Part shown: positions 11,932-22,674 of the stretch, in pieces
Position numbering within the stretch: position 1 is the first letter of the stretch
Layout: every line of letters begins with the position of its first letter
The notes under the pieces: model-generated
What the model was told of the DNA's origin: nothing
The model's database searches: none
What the model saw: the letters and a program-made list of their open reading frames with translations, nothing else
Assembly: GCF_964340395.1 (NCBI RefSeq)
Contig: NC_135551.1
Coordinates: forward strand, 5,461,963-5,525,962
Origin: Glandiceps talaboti
Taxonomy: Eukaryota; Hemichordata; Enteropneusta; Spengelidae
Reading direction: 5' to 3'
Length of the DNA stretch: 64,000 nucleotides
Position numbers and translations under genes: made by a program

Positions 11932-14133
11932 ATGCATTCCTGGTATGGTTTCCTTTTAAATCTGTTGGTCATTTATAATAGTGTAGTTGCAAGGCAACCA
12001 AGTATTTGGTACGGTCCTGAAGATGTGACCCTAACCTTAGAACAGGGAAGAAGTGGACGTATAACCCTAAGATGTGTAATCGATCACAGCGATTCTGACT
12101 ACAAGGTATCATGGAAGAAGAACGATGATGTGATCAGTACTGATGGCAGTATAAATAGAAATACTCAAGAATACACGGATCACAGGTATGCAATATTACA
12201 TGGGCATGAAACTACGTATGATCTGAAGATAGACCGAGTCAGTAACACGACAATACACGATGACCAAGGTGAATACCAATGTGTAGTGATACACAAGTAC
12301 AGCAATTATGTTGTATCAAGATCAAGGAAAGCCGTTGTTACAATTTACATGGCTCCGTACCTACAGTCTGTTACATGCCGGATGCGCAATTTCGATTTCA
12401 CTTTTTCTGGACACTACACAACAGTAACAGGAGGTGTGAGCATACAAGTGGGTTGTCGCGTTGATGCCGATGCATATCCACAAATTGGTGTGAAATTACG
12501 TAAAGACAATGTTCAACTTGAAACTACATCGTCACCATCATCATACACCATGCAAGTGTCACATTGGAATCATCGTAGAATAAACGTCATTGATGCATTG
12601 TACATGTGGTCTCCCTCTATAGAAGATCAATATACCTATTTTACGTGTGAAGCAAACCACCCAACGTTTACATCAACCAAAGTATGTACGATTGGACGAT
12701 TTCTAGTCCAGTACAAACTGAGGGTCACAATTGAAACACAAGATGATAAAGTTGTGATTTCCTCTCAATCTGACTGGATACGACTACATTGTTTGGTGCA
12801 AGCATATCCATCTGTCAATAGATATGTATGGAAAATTAATGGAAGGAAAATTAGATACAGTAACATTTTTAATATCCATAGAGATCGCAGTTACCTGGAT
12901 ATTCATAATTTGGAAATTACTGATAATGGGCGTTATAACTTTACTTGTGATGTTTGGAACAGTATAGGAAAAGGTACAGCGTCAATATACATAACGGTCC
13001 TAATAGCAGCCACTCCAACTACCATGATAACACCATCAACTACAAATATCAAGCAACAGATGACAACAAAGCTCACTACTGCCTCCAAGATGATCACCAA
13101 TACAATAACATTACCTACGCCAATTGCGACCTCGATGCCACGTACAATTGATTCCATGACGATCACTACTTCTGACTCTGATCACAAACAACATAGTCAA
13201 AGCACTTTAAGTATACACCGAACAAATCCGTTGAGCAATACTGTTCTATCAACATCGAATAATAAACAGACTACGACCGTCCCATCTCTAGGACATAGAA
13301 ATAAAGAACAGAGTAGTGACAACACCCCTATCCTTGCAGGAGCATTAATTTGTTGTGTACTACTATTTCTGATTTTACTGGTGATGGTTGCTTGCTTTAT
13401 CAAAACACGACGACGACGACGACGACGACGACGACAGAAACAAAACAGTCCACAACAAGAAATAGCGCCTGAGCATAATTTAACAGATATAAGTATGTCA
13501 ACGCCGAACAACGATAGCGGCAATAGAATTGAAAACCAACAATCAGCAACAACAGCGATGGACACAGTGAAAACAAAGACGAAAGGTGAAGTTAATGTAT
13601 TTCAATCACATGAAGAAGACATCGAGAGTCTGTATGCAAAACCAGTAAAATGCAAATCAAAAACAAAAGTGCATAAAGCTATCTCGAATTCCACTAATAT
13701 CACAATAGAAAATGGAGATGAATCGGGTTCAAGAAAGTTGGAAACGGCAGCAGACATCAATCATCCGGATAACTGGATGCATGCAAATGTTAATCCTCCG
13801 AAGAAAACGTCGTCCTGCAATGATCATGGAATCAGAATGCAAAATGACGTACAAGCAGGAGAGGATGACGACGGAATAAACTTACCACCACATATAAAAT
13901 CTATATACGAAAACCTGGATATAATCAGACATGTACCAGAAGAACATAGCATATTTGGAAGGGTTACAGAATCAAACTATGCAAGTATTAAAACAGTCCC
14001 GAAAGAAGAAAATCCACAATCACAGAATGTCGAAGGTTTGACCTACGCCGAGTTAGACTTCACTGGACAACGACGACCAAGACGAGAATCCAAGAAACCA
14101 TCTGAGACTGTGTATGCTGAGTTAAGATTGTAA
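11932..14133 (+). CDS. three-Ig-domain type I membrane receptor with ITIM-bearing tail
   Basis: Single-exon ORF of 733 residues; the ATG at 11932 begins a good signal peptide (residues 1-20). Ig domains span about 22-140 (DQGEYQC), 145-260 and 262-365 (DNGRYNFTC). A Thr/Ser-rich stem with N-x-S/T sites runs to about 463. A TM helix (about 466-491) is followed by a run of about ten arginines. The tail has four tyrosine motifs fitting or near the ITIM/ITSM consensus: SIYENL (Y659), SNYASI (Y683), LTYAEL (Y705) and TVYAEL (Y728). In vertebrate receptors such motifs, once phosphorylated, recruit SHP-type phosphatases. An inhibitory surface receptor is therefore inferred. A short upstream ORF (11699-11932) touching the start is not conserved in unit 1 and is probably leader sequence. 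Ligand and orthologue are not recognised. Confidence 0.88.
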   Translation: MHSWYGFLLNLLVIYNSVVARQPSIWYGPEDVTLTLEQGRSGRITLRCVIDHSDSDYKVSWKKNDDVISTDGSINRNTQEYTDHRYAILHGHETTYDLKIDRVSNTTIHDDQGEYQCVVIHKYSNYVVSRSRKAVVTIYMAPYLQSVTCRMRNFDFTFSGHYTTVTGGVSIQVGCRVDADAYPQIGVKLRKDNVQLETTSSPSSYTMQVSHWNHRRINVIDALYMWSPSIEDQYTYFTCEANHPTFTSTKVCTIGRFLVQYKLRVTIETQDDKVVISSQSDWIRLHCLVQAYPSVNRYVWKINGRKIRYSNIFNIHRDRSYLDIHNLEITDNGRYNFTCDVWNSIGKGTASIYITVLIAATPTTMITPSTTNIKQQMTTKLTTASKMITNTITLPTPIATSMPRTIDSMTITTSDSDHKQHSQSTLSIHRTNPLSNTVLSTSNNKQTTTVPSLGHRNKEQSSDNTPILAGALICCVLLFLILLVMVACFIKTRRRRRRRRRQKQNSPQQEIAPEHNLTDISMSTPNNDSGNRIENQQSATTAMDTVKTKTKGEVNVFQSHEEDIESLYAKPVKCKSKTKVHKAISNSTNITIENGDESGSRKLETAADINHPDNWMHANVNPPKKTSSCNDHGIRMQNDVQAGEDDDGINLPPHIKSIYENLDIIRHVPEEHSIFGRVTESNYASIKTVPKEENPQSQNVEGLTYAELDFTGQRRPRRESKKPSETVYAELRL
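13408..13434 (+). repeat. (CGA)n tract coding for polyarginine
   Basis: A pure CGA triplet run directly after the TM helix of the second receptor. The upstream paralogue has only two arginines here (GRRQKQ), so this is an in-frame triplet expansion. Confidence 0.9.
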
Positions 14134-16085
14134 GACTCAGATTATTCTCCATATAACATGTACTGTTATTCTTTATTATAACCTCAATAACAAATGAATT
14201 ATTTCATGTGCTTCGAAGATTATTCGGAATATTATTCTCAATTTCTATATATGACTTGATTTAGAAACAAATCCATAGCAGAAACTAGTCTCCACTTTTT
14301 TCACCATATTTACATGCTAAAGTAACCAAGTCCATGATATTGAATACCAGATGAACTATTAATTAAGTAAATGTAATTAACCTAAGATTTTCTGTCATGG
14401 AATAAGAAACCTATGTTTACATTTATCGGTGTTGATAATGTTGTAGATGTAATATTAGCGAATAGATTATTCCAGTTATAATGTGCACACTTTGCACTGA
14501 CTAAATTACTTTTCCTCTAAATAAGCAGCATGTATAAATCACTATGACTGACCATTATCTTTGAGTGCAGTACTTTGTGTTTTCCATTGAAACCGACAGA
14601 ATTATATGTCAGTCTAGTATCGCATTACAGAAATAGAGGCTCGATATTTGTTTCCGTTAAGTAAGCTTTAGATACCATCGATGGCAGAACAAAATAATTG
14701 ATATCATACAATATATATCATGAAATGTACAAGAAAAAATAATATATAACTTTCTCATTTTAGCGGTAAATATACACTGCTTTGTAGTTTTAGAAAGTCA
14801 TATAACTTTTAAATGATTGTGTCAAGTACTGAGATTTTTACCATTTATGTCATTGTTATAGACTTCATCACGGCTGATTGTTTCTCCTCAATACTTCATC
14901 GTGAAAGTATATGCTACAAAAGTTTGATAAGCGTTCTTTATATAAGGACATTTTGTCATTTGTAGATGACTATTTAACGAATGTTACTGCCAGATATTTC
15001 AGATATTTTAGCTTTGTAACTTTAGCGGCATATATACACTGTTTTTGTAAGCTTAAAGTCATAAATGTTACATGATTGTGTCAAGTACCGAGATTCTTAC
15101 CTTTGATTGTTTCTTTTCGTCGTGAAGGTGTATGCTTATACATCGCCTCAAATCTTTCCGATATAATGCTGCAGTGATATTGTTGCTATAATCGATTGCT
15201 ATAATCACGATGACTTTCTTTTCATAAAAAACAGTTACTAATTTACTTCTATGAACTATGACATCAGATTATGAGTATTGGAAGTTTACCTTATTGGTTG
15301 TTGTAATAGGATACAGAGACTGTATAAAAGTGCTGAGTCAAAACAGAGACATCCGGAAGTCTGAATATATAGATAACGACTCGTATCACCAGTGCTAAGG
15401 ATAGAACTATCCATGTCTGTATATGTTATAATCAAGATGATTAAAATAATGATCTATACAACTGTCTACTGTATTGGTATGCACAATTATACAAGTCTTG
15501 ATGTTGGTGGTGTGGTAAAGCAGGGAGGTACATGTATTAATCGAGAAAGGAAAAACTACTATTTCACTTCCACAATCTATGATTGCGTCTATTAACAATC
15601 AAATGGACATTCATCCAATTTTTGGCATTGGTTACCTTAAAGTGGTTATATGAATGACAAATATGTATTTATTTTGTTATTGTTAATTGTTAGGACAACT
15701 TTACTATGTTTCCTACATGAAAAGGACAATGTGAAACAACATCGACCAAATCCGTGTTTGTAACTTTATGCACAGAAGCTAAAAAGTGTGTAAAATGTCT
15801 GTTATTGTAAGTACAGTAACTACTATTATGAATTTTTATTTTAATATTTTGCATTTTTGGGTGGGTTACTGACAAGGATTTAGTATAAAGTTACTTGACA
15901 TTGTATTTTCAAGTATTAAAATGTAGTAGAGTTGTTTTTTTAATTCAAATATCCAAAATAAATATTCATGTCATCCATATGAATCTAGACAAGATGTGAC
16001 TGTACGTCTGACGCAGAGAAATCTGCAAATAAATTGACAAAATACAGTCAGTGTGGCACAACATTGAATTGAGAAATATGGTCAA
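14134..16085. other. 3' flank of unit 2 and intergenic DNA, no gene seen
   Basis: Positions 14134-15338 match the 3' flank of unit 1 (10164-11251). A second TATAAAAG lies at 15323-15330. Beyond 15345 the homology stops. The 67-codon ORF at 15392 shows no recognisable domain and is not a third receptor. Confidence 0.5.
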
Positions 16086-16099
16086 CATCACAGGGAGTT

Positions 16100-16345
16100 G
16101 ATCGAAGAAGGTGAATGGGCTAAAGGGCTTGATCAAATAAGACCGACGAAAAGGGTTGACCAAATAAAGTAAAAAAAATGCTAAAGAGGTTAACCAAATA
16201 AGGTCATAGAGCCATAAGGTAAACGAAATATGACCAATTTGCCTTTGGGTTGACCAAATAACGTAAATATGCCATAAGGGCTAAACAAATAAGGTAAATG
16301 TATCATAAGGGTTGCCCAAATAAGGGCAATGTGTCATAAGTCCGA
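16100..16345. repeat. degenerate minisatellite, about 30-bp unit
   Basis: Roughly eight diverged units around the core GGTTGACCAAATAAGGTAAA, with substitutions and indels between copies. No coding potential. Confidence 0.75.
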
Positions 16346-17199
16346 TTAGAATGGGTTCTGTCGGAATATGATATATGACACGATGGGTATTCAAATTCCT
16401 TCCCAAGTATTTCCAATATAGAAAATAGACTAAACCCACATATTTTAGGGAATCGTATAAGTGAAAGTTCAATCCTAAGACTAAGATAATGTCATATGCT
16501 CATGAAATGTAGTAAACAAGCTTGGTATTGTATTATACTACATTTCCCATCGATATGTAAATAGTTCTTGACAAATTATGTATATCGGAAAACAGATTCA
16601 CATGGGCAAGATGGAGTCGAATGAATGGACATGTAGAGCAGTTAATTCGTTCAGTAATTATACATAAACATTCTTATTTCCATGCAATAGCTGTTTGGAA
16701 AACATACTCATGGGGATCCTCGGAGTTGTAGATTTTGTGTAATGTTGGTTTACTTCACCTATCAGCTGGCTGGCTATATAAGGTGTACAATTGTTATGCG
16801 CATTGCGTTGATTCAATGATACATGACAGGGTACAGAAAATGGATATTTGTCGACTTGTGGGGGGGACAGAATGTCGTCACTTCGAAAAAAAAACCATGT
16901 GACTCTGAAATGGTTAAACGCCAACAAAAATTTCTAACGTTACTTCTACAGAAATAGACCTGAGCAAAAAATAAGCACACGTCGTTGTGTGTACACCTCA
17001 ACCAACAAAAAACAGCAACCTTTCTATTATACATAAGGAAGTAGAATTAGCAGAACATTTGATATACGTAAGTCTGAAAATCTCTAAATTTATACCTTCC
17101 TAGAAAGCCATGTTCAAGATGTCTGCAGTAGCGCTTGTTATTTTACATTGGTGTGTGCGATGGGTTTACTGTAGAGATCAGTTTCTAATTTATTGTTGT
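16346..17199. other. no gene seen
   Basis: Intergenic sequence without a recognisable exon, RNA gene or element. It borders the Penelope-like element cluster. Confidence 0.5.
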
Positions 17200-17541
17200 C
17201 TATAGGTGTATATTGACGTCGAGGAATGCAACGCAGGTTGAGCTTATTTCTGCGGTGAATTTAATTTTCGGGTGGCGGTTGTTGAGTTGGTTTAGAAAAA
17301 CATGTAGGTCTTTCTCGGTAGCTGTTGAGAAGGCAGCGAGATCATCGATGAACCGATCCGTTACTTCTGGATGATTTGGTATGGTAAAGTAATATTTTCT
17401 CATCCCCCAACTCATGTATATATTTGCATACGAAACGGCAAATGGTATCCCCATCGCTGTACCTGAGACCTGCCTGAAGTATTTACCATTGAATGTAAAG
17501 AAGTTGTTCTCTAAAGTGAATCTGGCTAATAACGCTATGTT
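17200..17541 (-). pseudogene. old Penelope-like RT fragment
   Basis: The minus-strand frame shows typical Penelope-like RT blocks: LENNFFTFNGKYF, GTAMGIPFAVSYANIYM, and RFIDDLAAF carrying the catalytic DD pair, then HPKIKFTAE and FLDVN. Only this central RT part remains. The upstream part ends at the left edge of the younger element at 17562, which probably inserted here. The subfamily differs from that of the younger copy, which has YRDD instead of FIDD. Confidence 0.75.
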
Positions 17542-17576
17542 TTTGATATCTATCTATCTATAAGGGGAATGTGAAA

Positions 17577-18155
17577 ATGAGCTACAGTTGTATGAATAAC
17601 ATGGCTTCCATCATCAAAGCTCACAATACTATGATCCTTAAACGCGGAAATGAAGCTCCCATAGGGACATGCAACTGTCGTGATAAATCAACTTGCCCGC
17701 TTGATGGGAAATGCCGATCAGATAATATCGTCTACAGAGCCCAGGTCAAAATAAACAACAGAGATACTAAATCCTACATTGGCTCAACAGAAAACAGCTT
17801 CAAAACGCGTTACGGCAACCACAAGTGTTCTTTCGCCAATAACAAATATGGAAATTGTACTGAACTTTCAAAGTGTGTCTGGAAAATAAAGGAGTCGGGC
17901 CACCAGTATTCCATCAACTGGGCTATCATTGCCCATGCAGCCGCCTACTCTAATGCAACAAAAAGGTGCAACCTGTGTCTTACAGAGATGTTCATCATCA
18001 GTGCAAATAAATTGGGACTCCTTAATAAACGATCAGAACTGATTTCAAAGTGCCGCCATGAAAACAAATACATTCTTTCATTCCACCATGTCAAACCACA
18101 ACGCGCATCACATCCGGGTACCAGTTCTTCTGCGAGTTCGAATTCCATCACTTGA
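17577..18155 (+). pseudogene. partial upstream copy: GIY-YIG endonuclease region only
   Basis: Codes for the same C-terminal stretch as residues about 536-726 of the full element (MSYSCMNNMASII to the end), one codon shorter. It has the Cys-rich linker CNCRDKSTCPLDGKC and the GIY-YIG fold, but no RT. It is the coding part of the left repeat, not an independent gene. Confidence 0.85.
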
Positions 18156-18374
18156 ATTTCCGTTAAAATTTAGTCGTCCGAAGATCGCATTCAAGCGTGA
18201 AACTCTGAGTAACGGCTCCGTACCATAACTTGTGTATTTTGTGTAATACAGCTCTACTTCTCAGTATTGAGCGCTTTTCCTTCAGTTTATGACTTACCTC
18301 TTACACTGAATTAGTATTTTATGCTCCTGTTACCGGTTGAGCACTATTTGTCAAGCTGAATATTCAAGCAAGAT

Positions 18375-20555
18375 ATGGAACAAGTTAGATTCAAGTACTC
18401 TATGAAGAACATTCCTATACCATCTAAGAATGCATACAAAAAACGTCTCGTGGAAAAGGTGGAATCCGTTATCAAGCGTATGAGGTGGAAAGCCTTTCAT
18501 TTCTTGAAAGGAGAAAACGACGATGACAATCTACCTAGAGAAGAAAAATTTGGTTTTAAAACTAGAAAGTGTCCGCCACAGATTGCTGACATGATACCTT
18601 TCGAGGAAGACATGCTAAAGATGATTGAAAACATCGAATTTAGAAAGGTAAATAACGACTTCCAGAAAAAGTTAGGATCAGACATCCAACGTATCAAAAA
18701 AACTGACAAGATGTTTATTCCGGCGGATAAGACACGTAACTTCTACCAAGTTGAAAAACAACAATATGCAAAGCTCCTTAGAGACAACATCACGAAGACA
18801 TACAAGAAAGCAGACCCAACAATGTATGATGAAATCAACATGGATGCCAAAAGAATATCTTCTGACCTCGATCTTGACGACAGAATGGAGATAATGGCGA
18901 AGAGGCAAGCTTTTATCACTCTCAAAGATCATAAAGACAACTTCGCCAACAACCCTACCTGCAGATTGATCAATCCTACAAAGAGCGAAATGGGTAGAGT
19001 GAGTAAAATAATTCTTGATAGAATAAATGCCAAGATCAGGTCTTCCACTGGGGTAAATCAGTGGAAAAATACGGCATCTGTGATTGATTGGTTTACCAAA
19101 TTACCAGACAAACCTAATTGTACGTTCATCATCTTCGATATCGTTAATTTTTATCCATCTATAACAGAAAATATCTTACGTAATGCATTAAGCTTCGCAA
19201 AACAACATGTTGATATCCCAGATCATGAAATAGAAATTCTTATGCACGCAAGGAAATCTCTCCTATTTGATGATAACATTCCATGGGTTAAAAGAGACAA
19301 CAAAGATATGTTTGACGTGACTATGGGAAGTTATGATGGAGCCGAGATTTGCGAACTAGTGGGTTCCTACATCCTAAGTAAAATTACATCGCAGTACTCT
19401 AAAGACCATGTAGGTCTATACAGGGATGACGGTTTAGCTGTTTTCCACAAAATATCGGGTAACAAGGCAGAGCGGATAAAGAAAAATATCACAAAGATCT
19501 TCAATGACATCGGTCTGAAAGTAACCATTGAAGCTAACCTGAAAATTGTAAATTACCTCGATATCGTATTAGACCTTTCCAGTGGGAAATATTACCCATA
19601 CAGAAAACCAAACGACAACCCAGTCTACATCAATTCACAGTCAAATCACCCACCGGTTATCATCAAGCATCTACCAGCAGCCATAAATAGAAGACTGTGT
19701 GACATCTCATGTAATCATAATGTTTTCAACCAGGCAGCACCCCTCTATGATGACGCACTCAAAGCAAGTGGCTATAAAGACAACCTTGCTTACACAGATA
19801 GAATTGACACCATCAAGAGACGGAGAAATAGGAAACGTAATGTCATCTGGTTTAATCCCCCATACAGTCAAAACGTAAGCAATAACATCGGGAGAATTTT
19901 CCTCCAACTTCTTGGCCGTCACTTCCCTAAGGAGCACAAGTTACATAAAATTTTCAACAAGGGGAATGTGAAAATGAGCTACAGTTGTATGAATAACATG
20001 GCTTCCATCATCAAAGCTCACAATACTATGATCCTTAAACGCGGAAATGAAGCTCCCATAGGGACATGCAACTGTCGTGATAAATCAACTTGCCCGCTTG
20101 ATGGGAAATGCCGATCAGATAATATCGTCTACAGAGCCCAGGTCAAAATAAACAACAGAGATACTAAATCCTACATTGGCTCAACAGAAAACAGCTTCAA
20201 AACGCGTTACGGCAACCACAAGTGTTCTTTCGCCAATAACAAATATGGAAATTGTACTGAACTTTCAAAGTGTGTCTGGAAAATAAAGGAGTCGGGCCAC
20301 CAGTATTCCATCAACTGGGCTATCATTGCCCATGCAGCCGCCTACTCTAATGCAACAAAAAGGTGCAACCTGTGTCTTACAGAGAAGATGTTCATCATCA
20401 GTGCAAATAAATTGGGACTCCTTAATAAACGATCAGAACTGATTTCAAAGTGCCGCCATGAAAACAAATACATTCTTTCATTCCACCATGTCAAACCACA
20501 ACGCGCATCACATCCGGGTACCAGTTCTTCTGCGAGTTCGAATTCCATCACTTGA
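18375..20555 (+). CDS. Penelope-like reverse transcriptase with C-terminal GIY-YIG endonuclease
   Basis: An intact 726-residue ORF from the ATG at 18375. The N-terminal part (about 1-130) is basic. The RT domain (about 130-420) shows FIIFDIVNFYPS (catalytic Asp) and the YRDDG box (D351, D352), then NYLDIVLDL. Next come a thumb-like region ending KRNVIWFNPPYSQNV, a Cys-rich linker (CNCRDKSTCPLDGKC), and the GIY-YIG nuclease: VYRAQV, then SYIG, with downstream R and NH residues. The protein would copy element RNA by target-primed reverse transcription, using nicks made by its own GIY-YIG domain. It looks whole, so the copy may be recently active. It belongs to the endonuclease-bearing Penelope-like group; I do not assign a named clade. 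Confidence 0.93.
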   Translation: MEQVRFKYSMKNIPIPSKNAYKKRLVEKVESVIKRMRWKAFHFLKGENDDDNLPREEKFGFKTRKCPPQIADMIPFEEDMLKMIENIEFRKVNNDFQKKLGSDIQRIKKTDKMFIPADKTRNFYQVEKQQYAKLLRDNITKTYKKADPTMYDEINMDAKRISSDLDLDDRMEIMAKRQAFITLKDHKDNFANNPTCRLINPTKSEMGRVSKIILDRINAKIRSSTGVNQWKNTASVIDWFTKLPDKPNCTFIIFDIVNFYPSITENILRNALSFAKQHVDIPDHEIEILMHARKSLLFDDNIPWVKRDNKDMFDVTMGSYDGAEICELVGSYILSKITSQYSKDHVGLYRDDGLAVFHKISGNKAERIKKNITKIFNDIGLKVTIEANLKIVNYLDIVLDLSSGKYYPYRKPNDNPVYINSQSNHPPVIIKHLPAAINRRLCDISCNHNVFNQAAPLYDDALKASGYKDNLAYTDRIDTIKRRRNRKRNVIWFNPPYSQNVSNNIGRIFLQLLGRHFPKEHKLHKIFNKGNVKMSYSCMNNMASIIKAHNTMILKRGNEAPIGTCNCRDKSTCPLDGKCRSDNIVYRAQVKINNRDTKSYIGSTENSFKTRYGNHKCSFANNKYGNCTELSKCVWKIKESGHQYSINWAIIAHAAAYSNATKRCNLCLTEKMFIISANKLGLLNKRSELISKCRHENKYILSFHHVKPQRASHPGTSSSASSNSIT

Positions 20556-20713
20556 ATTTCCGTTAAAATTTAGTCGTCCGAAGATCGCATTCAAGCGTGA
20601 AACTCTGAGTAACGGCTCCGTACCATAACTTGTGTATTTTGTGTAATACAGCTCTACTTCTCAGTATTGAGCGCTTTTCCTTCAGTTTATGACTTACCTC
20701 TTACACTGAATTA

Positions 20714-20717
<4 letters not shown>

Positions 20718-20787
<70 letters not shown>
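20718..20787. repeat. (AT)n microsatellite
   Basis: About 35 AT dinucleotides joined directly to the 3' end of the Penelope-like element. They may be part of its 3' tail or its target. Confidence 0.95.
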
Positions 20788-20789
<2 letters not shown>

Positions 20790-22670
20790 CCATTAAAATC
20801 GCCATTAAATTAGTCTTGCTCTGAAGGGACATGCAGCATAGATAGAAAAGCAAAGAGGTGTTAAAAACTAGATTGAATCTTTTTTAAAAATGCACACTTT
20901 GCACTCTACATGTACATAGTTTTCAAATTGTTATTGTTTTATTAAATCATTATCGGAAAGTTATATTTTGATTTGATAGTTTAGGTTTATACCATCTACT
21001 GTAACATTGTATGTAAAGATGTGTCGCTTTTTGTTTAATAATCCTGGTCAATGCAATTCTAGCTATACACACTCACGCAAATTCAAAGGCTACCAAATGA
21101 TGGGAAATACTACCGTTGATTTTTATAATTTCGTCACACATAATAATTGTGCTACACTTCATGTAGACATGTGGGTTTCCTTTTGCTGTTTTAAACATTA
21201 CTTTGCCATCAGTACGTATTACAACTTGATTGTGTCTGCAGAAGTTTGCTTCGTTCACCTGCTTTTTTTACTCTGTTTTTTTTTTTCTTCGAGTTGAAAG
21301 GTGAACGGATAATCGTTTTAGCAACAAAACAGCATCTCGACTGCCATCTTCATTCAGTGATGAAAAATATGAAACTTTGTAGTACTCCTTGGAGTGAAAA
21401 CCTGGGGGGGGGGGGTCTTCAAAGATTGCTTGCGGAAATACGACCCTTCCTATGGGAGTAAGTAGACGGACAGATAGCCAACACATACAGCAAAGCTAGG
21501 TGCAAGAACAAACTGTTAACATCCTGTCGAAAGAATAAAGAATACTTGAGCCAGCGAATGAACATACCAGCTGCAGGGCATCGAGATCATACAAATATAG
21601 GGATACACGAGTACTTGTCAACATATATTCCCCTACCTGTATCTGAAAATTGTGTCTAGAGAGCACTACTATAGCTTAGTTTAGTATACAGTGCATGATA
21701 CATTGCTAGCAGCAAGATTCGTGCGATTTTTTCATCGGGTGAAAAAAGCCGTAAGCTACAATACGTGCCCCAGTGATGGAGAACAAACTACATGATAGGA
21801 TAGTCAATGATACTTTGCAAGTTTCAACCAACCAGTGATTAGGCCTCCCTAGTTATGTTTCCATTTTCTATACAAAGTAACCAGGAATATTCGGCTGGCA
21901 AGCCAAAATGCTCATTAAGTTGACATTTTATATTTCATTCTTGTAAGGAACTTGATTACATTTGATCAATTTATATTTAAAAAAATAAAAGTTAAAACAG
22001 ATCCACTTAGATCCACCCTGCAGCATACAAAATATACAACCCCAAATGACCCAAGCTATTTTGAGGAAGATAAAGGGTCATATATTAGCATATTAGTCGT
22101 TGTTTGTCATGGGGCCTAGGGGTAACACTAACAGGGAGGTATCGGTTACAACGAACACTGAGCAAAGAGCCGCACGATCTCATTAGATCAGGTAAGCGGT
22201 TACAATACTTACAGGACAAGCCTGAAGTCGAGATTTCAAAGATTAACTCGCTGCATGCCATATGTCATGTGGTAGGATAGTCCTTGGGGCATGGTTTTTG
22301 TGCGGCACTGCAGTGATTTCTCAGTCTCACAGATTGTATCGTCAACAACCTGTTGTTGAACGAACCGACATGTTGACAGTGACTTTCAGCTTCACTGTTG
22401 ACCTAAATATTTCAACAACTTAGCAATCTACGGTATCCATATCTAATTAAACGGTTGCGAACACCACAATGCAGATTTTTACAGGAGTAGTGCCGAGTCG
22501 TGCCACCACACTGACTCATTGTCGTGCTTTGCAATATAGTGGGGAACTCTGGAGAACACTGCATATCTTGTGGTTGTGCATTAGTCCTGCTTACATGTTA
22601 CCTCGAGATATGTATCAAAATGTTTCTCTCAGTCTGAGAATACAATAAAACATTGAGGTAGTTAACCAAA
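20788..22670. other. no gene seen
   Basis: Intergenic sequence with a short G-run at about 21404. ORFs here lack domain features and splice context. Confidence 0.5.
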
Positions 22671-22674
22671 TGTG

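Larger units (their letters stand above)
6275..15338 (+). repeat. tandem segmental duplication (two Ig-receptor units)
   Basis: Unit 1 (about 6275-11251) and unit 2 (about 11270-15338) align over the 5' flank, the single-exon receptor gene and the 3' flank. The 5' flanks share the stretch around 6340-6385 and 11335-11380; the 3' flanks share 10177 onward with 14167 onward. Both units end with the same segment, about 90 bp long, which contains TATAAAAG. Unit 1 has about 1 kb (roughly 9155-10163) that unit 2 lacks. Divergence is substantial in coding and flanking DNA, so the duplication is not recent. Confidence 0.9.
17562..20717 (+). mobile_element. Penelope-like element, full copy preceded by a head-to-tail partial copy
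   Basis: A left direct repeat (17562-18317, 756 bp) and a right one (19959-20717, 759 bp) are identical at every position I compared except for one 3-base difference (ACAGAGATG against ACAGAGAAGATG). Between them lie a short leader and the RT ORF. Penelope-like elements are known for tandem head-to-tail copies whose partial upstream unit acts like a terminal repeat. The near identity shows a recent insertion. The right repeat runs straight into an (AT)n tract. The left edge abuts an older Penelope-like fragment. Confidence 0.9.

Noticed and set aside
11699-11932. 77-residue protein directly upstream of the second receptor
   Set aside because: It is not conserved in the first unit, has no domain, and ends at the receptor start; it is most likely leader sequence.
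18497-18932. Minus-strand ORFs inside the Penelope-like RT gene
   Set aside because: Shadow frames of a strongly supported plus-strand coding sequence.
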